Shown piece by piece: positions 26,463 through 33,761 of a stretch of DNA of 43,143 nt. Position 1 is the first letter of the stretch. Each line of letters begins with the position of its first letter. The DNA lies in assembly GCA_934647165.1 (NCBI GenBank), contig CAKUFA010000017.1, forward strand, positions 1-43,143, in the 5' to 3' direction. The DNA is from an uncultured Clostridia bacterium. Its GTDB lineage: Bacteria; Bacillota; Clostridia; Christensenellales; Aristaeellaceae. The notes under the pieces are model-generated. The model was not told the DNA's origin. It ran no database searches and saw nothing but the letters and a program-made list of their open reading frames with translations. The translations under genes and the position numbers were made by a program.

Positions 26463-26807
26463 CTATCCCGCCAGCCGCTCAGGCGGAAACGCCTGATAGA
26501 CCGTGCGGATGTAGGCTTCCCTGCCCACGGGATAGCCATTTCGGTCGCACATGGGCGACACCTGGCGAACGCGAAGGACGCTGCCGCTTTGCATCGCCGT
26601 GTCCGGCAGCCTGCGGCGGATGGTTTCAACCGCCACCTGCGCCGTTTGCTGGCACGGCTGCTGCTCCGTAAGCATCGCCACCTGCGCGGCCATGGGCGGC
26701 GGAGGCTCCGCCTCCATGCACTCAGGTCCTTCCACCAGCGTACCCATGGCAAGCGCAAACAGCCATGCCGCGCCTATTGCCAGCAACAGCTGCATTGCTC
26801 GCTTCAT
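26463..26807 (-). CDS. Small exported or membrane-anchored protein of unknown function
   Basis: A 114-aa protein with an N-terminal hydrophobic helix (about residues 6-23, LLLAIGAAWLFALAMG) after a basic start MKRAM, then a proline-rich spacer EAEPPPPMAAQVAML and a short folded-looking tail VRQVSPMCDRNGYPVGREAYIRTVYQAF. I do not recognise a family. It has an excellent promoter about 40 nt upstream and ends 63 nt before secD, so it is the first gene of the secDF transcript. The overlapping minus-strand frame 26396-26758 is a shadow. Confidence 0.7.
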   Translation of the reverse strand: MKRAMQLLLAIGAAWLFALAMGTLVEGPECMEAEPPPPMAAQVAMLTEQQPCQQTAQVAVETIRRRLPDTAMQSGSVLRVRQVSPMCDRNGYPVGREAYIRTVYQAFPPERLAG

Positions 26808-26848
26808 GCCTGTTCGCCCCTTTCCGCACATCCGTACACATGGATTCT

Positions 26849-26877
26849 ATTATAGCGACTTTTCCCTTTTCCGTCAA
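26849..26877 (-). promoter_or_regulatory. Promoter of the secDF operon
   Basis: Minus-strand -35 TTGACG, 17-nt spacer, -10 TATAAT: near-consensus. It is back to back with the lacI promoter, about 80 bp apart. Confidence 0.88.
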
Positions 26878-26955
26878 CCTTGCTTCCCTTTTGCGCGCAT
26901 GTTTATCGCTTCGTGCTCTTTCCTTCCTGCTTTTTTGTTTATCTAAATATTTTAG

Positions 26956-26984
26956 TTGACGTTTTTCTTTTTCTTTCCTATAAT
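26956..26984 (+). promoter_or_regulatory. Promoter of the LacI-glycosidase operon
   Basis: -35 TTGACG, a T-rich 17-nt spacer, -10 TATAAT: near-consensus. An AT-rich inverted repeat, CTAAATATTTTAG (26943-26955), abuts the -35 box and could be a protein-binding site, although it lacks the central CG usual in LacI-family operators. Confidence 0.88.
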
Positions 26985-27077
26985 AGATGTGAGAAACATG
27001 GCTTCGTCAAATCAATATCGGCTTTTGCGTGGGGAAACTTTATCCTCTGCCAAAGCCTGGTTCAGGGAGAAACAGTG

Positions 27078-28106
27078 ATGATCAAACCCCGTATTCGCGA
27101 TATTGCTCAAAAAGCGGGCGTATCCCCCGCCACCGTCAGCAACGCCCTGGGCGGCCGCCCTGGGGTGAGCCAGGAAGTTGCCGCCCACATCCGCCAGTTG
27201 GCTGAACAGATGGGCTACAATCCCGCCCGTATCCGCGGGGACGGTGAACGGCGCCATGTGCGCCTGGTGATTTACAAATCCCACGGCCTTGTGGTGATGG
27301 ACACCCAATTTTTTGCTGAGCTCATTGAAAGTGTGCAGTTGGAATGTCAACGTGCGCAGTTGGAGCTGATTGTGAGCCACCTGAGCGCCGGGGACAGGGA
27401 GCTTCGCGCCAAGGTGCAGGAATTTTGCCAGGAAGATTGCGCCGGTATCCTGCTGCTGGCAACGGAGATGAACGCTGCGGAGCTTGCGCCGTTCAAAGCA
27501 TGCCGCGCACCCCTTGTGGTGCTGGATAATCTTTTCCGGCACGAGGAAGTTTCCAGCGTGGTCATGAACAATTATGACGCAGGCTATCAGGCCACCATGC
27601 TGCTGGCGGATGCGGGTCACCGCGCCATCGGGCATGTCACCTGCAACCTGCCGGTCAGCAATTTGCGCTATCGCCGCAAAGGCTACGAAGCCGCCATGCT
27701 GGAGCGCGGTTTGCCCATGGATGAAAACGCTCTGTGGCCAACTCGTCCTTCCATTGAGGGGGCATATGAAGACATGAAGCGTCTGCTGGAGCACCGGCAC
27801 GCCCCCACCGCCCTGTTTGCCGCCAACGATCTGATGGCTGTGGGCTGTATGCGCGCCTTGCAGGAGTGCGGCTATCGTGTGCCGGAGGACGTATCCATCA
27901 TCGGCATGGATGATACCTCCGTCTGCCTGGCCTGCGTCCCCATGCTGTCCACCATCCGCGTATCCCGGCGGGAGATGGGGGTGGTGGCCGTTCGCACACT
28001 GCTTTCCATGGCACCTGTATTGGGCGACTGTGTGGTGAAAACTGAACTGAGCGTATGCCCCGTGATGCGCCAGAGCGTGCGCCGCCTGAACGAGGAGGAA
28101 GTATGA
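27078..28106 (+). CDS. LacI-family transcriptional regulator
   Basis: A 342-aa repressor. The N-terminal helix-turn-helix and hinge read IRDIAQKAGVSPATVSNALGG and AEQMGYNPARI; the periplasmic-binding-protein-like core has LLADAGHRAIGHVTC, RRKGYEAAMLERG, ALFAANDLMAVGCMRAL and VPEDVSIIGMDDT. A sugar or sugar-like effector is expected. The ATG at 27078 is set by GGGAG 8 nt upstream; the frame is open upstream but not HTH-like. Its stop overlaps the next gene's start (ATGA), so it is the first gene of the operon and probably regulates its own promoter. Confidence 0.93.
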   Translation: MIKPRIRDIAQKAGVSPATVSNALGGRPGVSQEVAAHIRQLAEQMGYNPARIRGDGERRHVRLVIYKSHGLVVMDTQFFAELIESVQLECQRAQLELIVSHLSAGDRELRAKVQEFCQEDCAGILLLATEMNAAELAPFKACRAPLVVLDNLFRHEEVSSVVMNNYDAGYQATMLLADAGHRAIGHVTCNLPVSNLRYRRKGYEAAMLERGLPMDENALWPTRPSIEGAYEDMKRLLEHRHAPTALFAANDLMAVGCMRALQECGYRVPEDVSIIGMDDTSVCLACVPMLSTIRVSRREMGVVAVRTLLSMAPVLGDCVVKTELSVCPVMRQSVRRLNEEEV

Positions 28107-29353
28107 TGCCGCAAGCTTACGACCGCTTGCTCCGCTATGTGCTTTCGCATGTCGATACCGTGCTCAAGCAGCCGCGGAGCTTCATCCGGTATCCGTTCAT
28201 CGACCCCGGTTCCATCTATGACGGTAATGTGTGGGACTGGGACAGCTATTGGTCTGCCTATGCACTGCTGAACCTGCGCGACGAGCTGCCTGAGGAAACC
28301 TATGCCCGTGTGCTGACCCACGCCGAGGGCAATGTGCTCAACTTCCTTGACCATCAGTGCCCGGATGGCTATATCCCCATGATGATTGAGGTCGGCAAGT
28401 GGCCGGAGCCTTATCTGACCATGCGCCACAAAGAAGGCGTGCGCATGAACATGCACAAGCCTTTTCTGGCAACGCAGGCGCTTCTGGTTTCCGATCACAA
28501 GGGCAGTGCGGACTGGCTGCGCCCGCATATGGCTGGGCTGCGCCGCTATTTTGACTATTACCAGACGTATTTTCATGAACGCAGCGGTCTGTTCGTGTGG
28601 CATGACGATATCATGATCGGCATGGATAACGATCCGGCTTCTTTCGGCCGTGCGCCGGACAGCACCGCCAACATTTTCCTGAACAGCTTCATGGTCACGG
28701 AGCTTGCCGCCATGGCTTCGCTGGAGGAGCGTATCGGTGATGCGGAGCACGCAGCGCTTTTTCGCACGCGGCGCATGGCGCTCATTTCTGCCATCCAGGA
28801 CGAATGCTGGGACAAGCGTGATCAGTTCTTCTACTCGGCAGATGTGGATGTGCGCACCCGCTCCTACGACTGGTTTCACAAAGGTCTGGGTGCTTTCTGG
28901 AAATCCGTGCCCATCAAAGTGCGGGTTTGGTCAGGCTTTTTGCCCCTGTTGGCAGGCTTTGCCACAGCCGAGCAGGCACAGGCGCTTGCCCGGCATGCCG
29001 AGGATGAAGGAACCTTCTTCAGCCCCTATGGCATCTGCACCCTGGCCATGGATGAAAAAATGTTCAACCTTTCCGCAACCAGCAATCCCTCCAACTGGCT
29101 GGGGCCCATCTGGCTGGTGGCAAACTACGCCGTGTTTCGCGGTCTGCTGAACTACGGCTATCGGGCGCAGGCCGCCTCCCTGGCTGACCGTTCGCTGCGC
29201 CTGCTGGATCGCGACCTTTCGCAAACAGGTTCCCTGCACGAATACTACAGCCCCTTTACCGGTGAACCGGTGATGAACGGCGGTTTTCTCAACTGGAACA
29301 TGCTTGTCCTGAACATGTTCAAAGAGCTCCATTCGCAAGCATCCAATGCATAA
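28103..29353 (+). CDS. Glycoside hydrolase, GH63/GH37-like (alpha/alpha)6 barrel
   Basis: A 416-aa cytoplasmic protein without signal peptide. It has glucosidase/trehalase-clan features: YDGNVWDWDSYWSAYAL (about 39-55), GLFVWHDDIMIGMDNDPASFG with Asp175 as candidate general acid, and near the C-terminus LHEYYSPFTGEPVMNGGFLNW with Glu380 as candidate base. Many aromatic residues lie between helices, as in the (alpha/alpha)6 fold. The substrate is not known; the clan includes alpha-glucosidases, trehalases and mannosylglycerate hydrolases. Start ATG 28103 (or 28106) follows GGAGGAAGT and overlaps the lacI stop. Cytoplasmic location suggests it cuts an imported oligosaccharide. Confidence 0.78.
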   Translation: MMPQAYDRLLRYVLSHVDTVLKQPRSFIRYPFIDPGSIYDGNVWDWDSYWSAYALLNLRDELPEETYARVLTHAEGNVLNFLDHQCPDGYIPMMIEVGKWPEPYLTMRHKEGVRMNMHKPFLATQALLVSDHKGSADWLRPHMAGLRRYFDYYQTYFHERSGLFVWHDDIMIGMDNDPASFGRAPDSTANIFLNSFMVTELAAMASLEERIGDAEHAALFRTRRMALISAIQDECWDKRDQFFYSADVDVRTRSYDWFHKGLGAFWKSVPIKVRVWSGFLPLLAGFATAEQAQALARHAEDEGTFFSPYGICTLAMDEKMFNLSATSNPSNWLGPIWLVANYAVFRGLLNYGYRAQAASLADRSLRLLDRDLSQTGSLHEYYSPFTGEPVMNGGFLNWNMLVLNMFKELHSQASNA

Positions 29354-29380
29354 ACCTAAACAGAAAGGGCGTGCCTGTCC

Positions 29381-30211
29381 ATGATCTTCCTTCGTTTTCC
29401 CGGTGGTTTGTCCAAAGTGCTCACCTTCAGCTATGACGATGGCGTGGAGCAGGATGCCGAATTGATGCGCATCCTGAACGAGCATGGCATGAAGGGCACC
29501 TTCAACCTGAACTCCGGCTGCTTTGCCAAGGAAGGCACCGTATATCCCGCAGGACAGGTGCACCGCCGAATGACCGAACGCGCCGCCAAAGCGCTGTATG
29601 CCAATTCCGGCCACGAAGTGGCAGTGCATTGCCTGACCCACCCTTTTCTGCCGGAATTAACCCGCGGTGAGCAGGTGCGGGAAGTGATCCTTGACCGTGA
29701 AAACCTGGAGCGGATGTTCGGCGGCATCGTCACCGGCATGGCCTATCCCTTCGGCGCTTTTGATGACGATACGGTATCCGCGCTTCGCACCTGCGGCATC
29801 CGCTATGCCCGCACCGTCGTTTCCACCCATTCCTTTGCGCTGCCCAAGGATTGGCTGCGCCTGGAGGCCACCTGCCACCACGATGATCCTGCGCTGATGT
29901 CCCTGGCCGATCGCTTTCTCACCGAGCCGGTGAAGTATGCAAGCCGCATGTTCTACCTTTGGGGCCATGCCTATGAATTTGAGCAGCATGACAACTGGCA
30001 GGTTATCCGCGCTTTTGCCGACCGTATGGCCGGCCGCCCGGATGTGTGGTATGCCACAAACATCGAAATTTGCGATTATGTGGAAGGCTGGAAGCAAATC
30101 ATTGCTTCTGCCGATGGGCGGGTGCTGCATAACCCGACCGCTACCACGTACTATTTTGAACACGAGCAGAAAGTGTACGTCATTCATTCAGGCGAAACGC
30201 TTCACCTGTAA
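29381..30211 (+). CDS. Polysaccharide deacetylase-like protein (CE4/NodB fold)
   Basis: A 276-aa NodB-fold protein without signal peptide. Motif 1 is LTFSYDDGVEQD with Asp19-Asp20, motif 2 is AVHCLTHPFL with metal ligands His83 and His87, and motif 3 is YPFGAFDDDT (about 122-131). The block MKGTFNLNSGCF is typical of a cytoplasmic CE4 subgroup often seen in carbohydrate islands. It probably removes an acetyl or similar group from a small sugar rather than from a cell-wall polymer. It follows the glycosidase by 27 nt. Confidence 0.83.
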   Translation: MIFLRFPGGLSKVLTFSYDDGVEQDAELMRILNEHGMKGTFNLNSGCFAKEGTVYPAGQVHRRMTERAAKALYANSGHEVAVHCLTHPFLPELTRGEQVREVILDRENLERMFGGIVTGMAYPFGAFDDDTVSALRTCGIRYARTVVSTHSFALPKDWLRLEATCHHDDPALMSLADRFLTEPVKYASRMFYLWGHAYEFEQHDNWQVIRAFADRMAGRPDVWYATNIEICDYVEGWKQIIASADGRVLHNPTATTYYFEHEQKVYVIHSGETLHL

Positions 30212-30229
30212 CACAAAGGAGGAACCCAT

Positions 30230-31159
30230 ATGGTTTATCAGGATTATCAGTTCCATGTGCCTGCCCAGAAACAGGTGCGCGTTATCACCGACACGGACGC
30301 CAAGAACGAGGCGGACGACCAGTTCTGCATTGTGCAAACATTGCTGTCTCCTAAACTGGACAATGTGGGCTTCATCGCAGCGCACTACGGCACACGCCAT
30401 GCGGACGGCATGGAGCGCAGCTATCGTGAATTGGAAACCTTGTTTGACCACATGGGTTTTGGCAAAACCGGCATGCTGCATCACGGCGCCCCCCACGCTT
30501 TGCCCAACCGGAAGACCCCGGTAGATTCCGAGGGTGCACAGCTCATCATCCGTGAAGCCATGAAGGATGATCCCCGGCCGCTGTTCGTCACCTTTCTGGG
30601 ACCGTTGACGGACATGGCCTCCGCCCTGTTGATGGAACCTCGCATTGCTTCCCGCCTGACGGTTATCTGGATCGGCGGCGGCGCATATCCTAACGGCGGC
30701 GTTGAGTTTAACCAGGACAACGATATTGATGCGGTCAACGTGGTATTCCGTTCCCAGGTGCCGGTGTGGCAGATGCCTAAAAATGTCTACGAAATGATGG
30801 CTGTATCCCTTGCGGAACTGGAATACCGCGTGCGCCCCTGCGGCCGCATCGGCGCCTATTTGTGCGACCAGCTGGATGCACATGCCCAGGAACCCGGCCC
30901 TGCTTCCAGCTCCTTCCGCACCGGTGAAACATGGGTGCTCGGCGACAGCCCCGCCGTAGGACTCATCCTCTACGAGCATCGCTTTGAGTACGACTGGGTG
31001 CAGGCGCCCACCGTGCTGCACGACAGCGCCTATATCGCCTCCGATGCTCGCAATCGCCCCATCCGCGTTTATCGCCACATTGACAGCCGCTTGATTCTGG
31101 AGGATTTCTATGCTAAGCTGGCACTGTTCCATCAGCGTCACCCGGACGCTGGCGTCTAA
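30230..31159 (+). CDS. Nucleoside hydrolase-like protein (IUNH fold)
   Basis: A 309-aa protein of the inosine-uridine nucleoside hydrolase fold. The Ca2+-binding N-terminal aspartate cluster is VRVITDTDAKNEADDQF (Asp21, Asp23, Asp29, Asp30), a variant of the classical DTDxGxDD; the second block is TFLGPLTDMASALL, and the third is GGVEFNQDNDIDAVNVVF, in place of the usual EFNxxxDPEA. These proteins cleave an N-ribosyl bond, but in carbohydrate islands this divergent group may act on another glycoside. AAAGGAGG lies before ATG. It is the last gene of the LacI operon. Confidence 0.83.
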   Translation: MVYQDYQFHVPAQKQVRVITDTDAKNEADDQFCIVQTLLSPKLDNVGFIAAHYGTRHADGMERSYRELETLFDHMGFGKTGMLHHGAPHALPNRKTPVDSEGAQLIIREAMKDDPRPLFVTFLGPLTDMASALLMEPRIASRLTVIWIGGGAYPNGGVEFNQDNDIDAVNVVFRSQVPVWQMPKNVYEMMAVSLAELEYRVRPCGRIGAYLCDQLDAHAQEPGPASSSFRTGETWVLGDSPAVGLILYEHRFEYDWVQAPTVLHDSAYIASDARNRPIRVYRHIDSRLILEDFYAKLALFHQRHPDAGV

Positions 31160-31184
31160 ATCGTCCGTTCCGCATTGATACACG

Positions 31185-31224
31185 AAAACCCCGCCTGCTG
31201 CTTTACACAACAGACGGGGTTTTT
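31185..31224. terminator. Bidirectional terminator between the LacI operon and yebC
   Basis: AAAACCCCGCCTG and CAGACGGGGTTTTT form a stem with one mismatch. T-runs follow on the plus strand (TTTTT) and on the minus strand (TTTTCG), so it can end both the plus operon and the converging yebC transcript. Confidence 0.85.
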
Positions 31225-31250
31225 CTTGATTTTCCGCGTCAGGTTAAGGC

Positions 31251-32000
31251 TCAGTCGTCCTCTTCCTCATCATCGGGCAGCTCAGCGTTGTGATAGACGT
31301 TCTGCACGTCGTCGTTCTCTTCGAGCATTTCCAGCAGCTTCTGCACCTTCTGCAGGGTCTCCTCGTCATTGATGGCGACGGTATTCTGCGGAATCTTCTG
31401 CACTTCGGCAGACAGGAAGGTCAGGCCCTGTTTTTCCAGCGATTCGCGCACATTGTGGAAATCGCTGGGGGCAGTGTAGATTTCATACACATCGTCCAGG
31501 GTCTTCATGTCCTCCGCACCGGCGTCCAGGGCGGTCATCATCATCTCGTCCTCATCGCTGCCGGGGGTCCGTTCCACCACCAATACGCCCTTTTCATCAA
31601 ACATGAAGCCCACGGAACCTGTGGTGCCCAGGTTGCCGTCGTTCTTTGCAAAGCAATGGCGCACATCGCTGGCCGTGCGGTTGCGGTTATCGGTAATGGT
31701 GTCCACAATGACGGCCACGCCGCCGGGTGCATAGCCTTCATAGGTGATCTGCTCGTACACCACGTTGCTCAGTTCGCCCGACGCCTTCTTGATGGAGCGC
31801 TGAATGTTGTCGTTGGGCATATTGTTGGCCTTCGCCTTGGCGATCACGTCGCGCAGCTTGCCGTTGGATTCGGGGTTCGCACCACCGTCGCGCACAGCGA
31901 TGGCGATTTCACGGCCGATTTTGGTAAAAACAGCGCCGCGTGCTGCGTCCGCCTTGCCCTTCTTGGCCTGAATGTTATGCCACTTGGAATGACCGGACAT
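31251..32000 (-). CDS. yebC: YebC/PmpR family protein (translation/regulatory factor)
   Basis: A 249-aa protein of the YebC/PmpR (TACO1-like) family. Signature blocks: MSGHSKWHNIQAKKGKADAARG, FTKIGREI, NNMPNDNIQRSIKKA, YEGYAPGGVAVIVD and RNRTASDVRHCFAKNDGNLG. The acidic tail ends LPDDEEEDD. Members aid translation of proline-rich stretches or act as DNA-binding regulators. GGAGGG precedes the ATG and a promoter lies at 32057-32086. Confidence 0.95.
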   Translation of the reverse strand: MSGHSKWHNIQAKKGKADAARGAVFTKIGREIAIAVRDGGANPESNGKLRDVIAKAKANNMPNDNIQRSIKKASGELSNVVYEQITYEGYAPGGVAVIVDTITDNRNRTASDVRHCFAKNDGNLGTTGSVGFMFDEKGVLVVERTPGSDEDEMMMTALDAGAEDMKTLDDVYEIYTAPSDFHNVRESLEKQGLTFLSAEVQKIPQNTVAINDEETLQKVQKLLEMLEENDDVQNVYHNAELPDDEEEDD

Positions 32001-32056
32001 CGTATCCCTCCTGCAAAAAACACATCAATGGATGATAGTGTCAATCTCAACAAACT

Positions 32057-32086
32057 ATTATAGCATTCATCGTGCAGTCACGTCAA
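32057..32086 (-). promoter_or_regulatory. Promoter of yebC
   Basis: Minus-strand -35 TTGACG (32086-32081), 18-nt spacer, -10 TATAAT (32062-32057), about 60 nt before the yebC start. Confidence 0.82.
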
Positions 32087-32175
32087 GGGTTTGCCATGGA
32101 AATCACGAAAAACAAGCATTGGTTGGCATGAGGTCTCTTCCCAATCTCCAGTTAATGTACGCAGAAAATCGCCTG

Positions 32176-32213
32176 ATAAAAAGGTCGGGAAATCCGCATC
32201 GTTCCCGGATACC
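32176..32213 (-). terminator. Terminator of the mrr pseudogene
   Basis: On the minus strand CGGGAA and TTCCCG pair across a 10-nt loop, extended by GGT/ACC with a bulge, followed by TTTTT. It lies just after the mrr stop codon. Confidence 0.6.
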
Positions 32214-32218
32214 TTTTC

Positions 32219-33308
32219 TCACATGGTATCTTCGTCAAAGAAATCAGAATCTATTTTTTTGATGGGATAAGTGTTCAGCGTTGACACCCCCACATCATAT
32301 TCAATCATAAGTTTTGCGAGCTTTTCACCGTCAACAAGGACAACCTTTGTTGCCGATTGTTTCCCAACATAATTTTTCGCGTCTTTGGTAAACTGAGCCG
32401 TCGTAATAAAAAGGCCTTTTTGTGCGCCTTGTCCGGCCAAAGCCCCGACAAATTTCTGCACTTCCGGGCGGCCGACGGTTGTATCGACACTCCAGCGTTT
32501 TGCCTGAATATAGATGCTGCTGAATCCCAGCTTATCTTCCCGTATGATTCCATCAATTCCTTCATCACCGGATTGACCGACAGCAATTCCCGCTTCCTCA
32601 AAAGCACCGCCATAGCCCATTTTGAGCAGAAGCTCAACCACTAGTTTTTCAAAAAAGTGAGGAGAGTTCTCCATAATGGCCTGCAGCAAATTGGTAGCTA
32701 ATTCATCATTGATTTGCCGAAAAGCATTATCCATCGTATCCTGTGGCGATCCTTCAGCAAGGGCATTGCCGCCCTCTGATGCGCTCTGATCATCCTGAAG
32801 TTTGGCTGTATGGAATTGGCGGAAGGATTCGAATTTCTCCAAATATTTAAGGCAATACCGCACAAATGAGTTGGTGCGGAGGCGAATGAATTTTTCGTCA
32901 GATGCAATGGCAGATTTTGAAGGTTTACTGGAGGTAAATCGAAAAATCTGCAAGCAGCAGATGGCGGAAAAGGCATCGCCTACGCTGCCAACGAATTGTG
33001 CGGTATTGCCTTAAGCGTTATATCATCGCCGACTTCCTTCAGCGCCGCTTTTCCTGTCGGAGTGATTCGATATTTGCCCGTAGCAGGGCTTTCCACAAGC
33101 CCTGCTTTTTTCAAGTAGGTCAATGCCCAATTTGCTCGATTGTCGGCCATTCTCTGTTTTCCGCTCGGCAATAAAACTGAACGGTCTTCGTCTGATAAGT
33201 GCATGCTGTCAAAAGCCTGTAGCCGGATCTGCTTCACATGCATTGTATCGCCCGTGCTGAGGGCTCTTAAAATATACGGAAAAAACGAAAAGAATTTTGG
33301 TATGCCAT
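32219..33308 (-). pseudogene. mrr: Mrr-type restriction endonuclease, broken
   Basis: A decayed type IV (modified-DNA) restriction enzyme gene. ATG 33308 follows a good promoter and GGGGGG site, but the protein frame IPKFFSFFPYILRALSTGDT begins one base out of phase at codon 2. The N-terminal winged-helix part (LLPSGKQRMADN, YLKKAGLVESP, GKYRITPTGKAAL) is readable to 32980, where it meets TAG. After an inserted piece, a second frame resumes with NSFVRYCLKYLEKFESF and the Mrr catalytic domain (QSGDEGIDGIIR, IYIQAKRW with the D-QxK site), ending at 32219. Without the insert the gene would encode about 315 aa, near normal. Base composition is AT-richer than neighbours, which suggests transfer. 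A separate C-terminal product from an internal start is possible. Confidence 0.85.
32847..33014. repeat. Inverted repeat with 113-bp centre inside mrr
   Basis: The 28-bp sequence at 32847-32874 (TTAAGGCAATACCGCACAA...) recurs reversed at 32988-33014, with 19 consecutive identical bases plus a conserved CCAAC end. They flank 113 bp. The right copy lies exactly where the N-terminal Mrr frame stops making sense; the left copy encodes the native NSFVRYCL stretch, so the right copy is the added one. Confidence 0.9.
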
Positions 33309-33328
33309 CGTAAATCCCCCCTTTTTAT

Positions 33329-33357
33329 AGTATAGCATTTGAAAATTGGAAAATCAA
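33329..33357 (-). promoter_or_regulatory. Promoter of mrr
   Basis: Minus-strand -35 TTGATT (33357-33352), 17-nt spacer, -10 TATACT (33334-33329), about 20 nt before the mrr ATG. The promoter is intact although the gene is not. Confidence 0.75.
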
Positions 33358-33442
33358 TGCAGGAAATCGTCAGAACTGTTTTGTCATGTTGACAGAGCAA
33401 AATACACACCGTCTCTTTGCAAATCAGACAGCATATCCCTGC

Positions 33443-33535
33443 TTAAGACCATGGCTCAATAACCACCATCGCGCCGTTATCCGGCGGCACCCGGAACACT
33501 TGCAGCAACATCTGCGGAATGGTATGTTCAATCAT
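33443..33535 (-). other. Possible 30-codon ORF or gene remnant
   Basis: The 33358-33651 stretch has no clear gene. One short minus-strand frame, starting MIEHTIPQMLLQVFRV and ending VVIEPWS, has an AAGG-type site upstream and codon use like a real gene. I do not recognise it; it may be the leftover start of a lost gene. Confidence 0.3.
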
Positions 33536-33610
33536 TGCTTTTCAGCCTTTCTTATCTCCCAAAACCAAAGCCAGCCTATTCTAGCGCAGGGATTGCCTGC
33601 ATGTCCATGC

Positions 33611-33645
33611 GAAAAAGCGCCTTGCGGTTCTCCTTTCCGCAAGGC
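33611..33645 (-). terminator. Terminator-like hairpin facing the minus strand
   Basis: A perfect 9-bp stem GCCTTGCGG/CCGCAAGGC with a 9-nt loop is followed on the minus strand by GCTTTTTC. No minus-strand gene ends nearby, so it may belong to a lost gene or stop antisense transcription from 34317. Confidence 0.6.
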
Positions 33646-33651
33646 ACAGAT

Positions 33652-33680
33652 TTGACTTATCCAGCCGTTGGTTGTATAAT
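33652..33680 (+). promoter_or_regulatory. Promoter of the GNAT gene
   Basis: -35 TTGACT, 17-nt spacer, -10 TATAAT. It lies about 80 nt before the SD and ATG of the acetyltransferase gene. Confidence 0.85.
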
Positions 33681-33761
33681 AAGAACAACATCATATAAAA
33701 GAACCGTCGATGCTGTTCCGCATAGAAGGGCTTTTAAGTATTTTACTGAGAGGTAAGCGAT

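Noticed and set aside
26396..26758. 120-codon minus frame overlapping the small exported protein
   Set aside because: Arg/Trp-rich shadow frame; the alternative frame has a signal helix, proper start and promoter.
26943..26955. LacI operator
   Set aside because: The inverted repeat CTAAATATTTTAG is well placed but lacks the central CG and length of LacI-family operators, so I only mention it as a possible site.
32802..33014. 70-codon plus-strand ORF across the inverted repeat
   Set aside because: It lies opposite the Mrr coding region and arises from the inverted duplication; no binding site, no family.
33386..33655. 89-codon plus-strand ORF
   Set aside because: Non-protein-like composition, no SD, and it crosses a terminator hairpin and the GNAT promoter.
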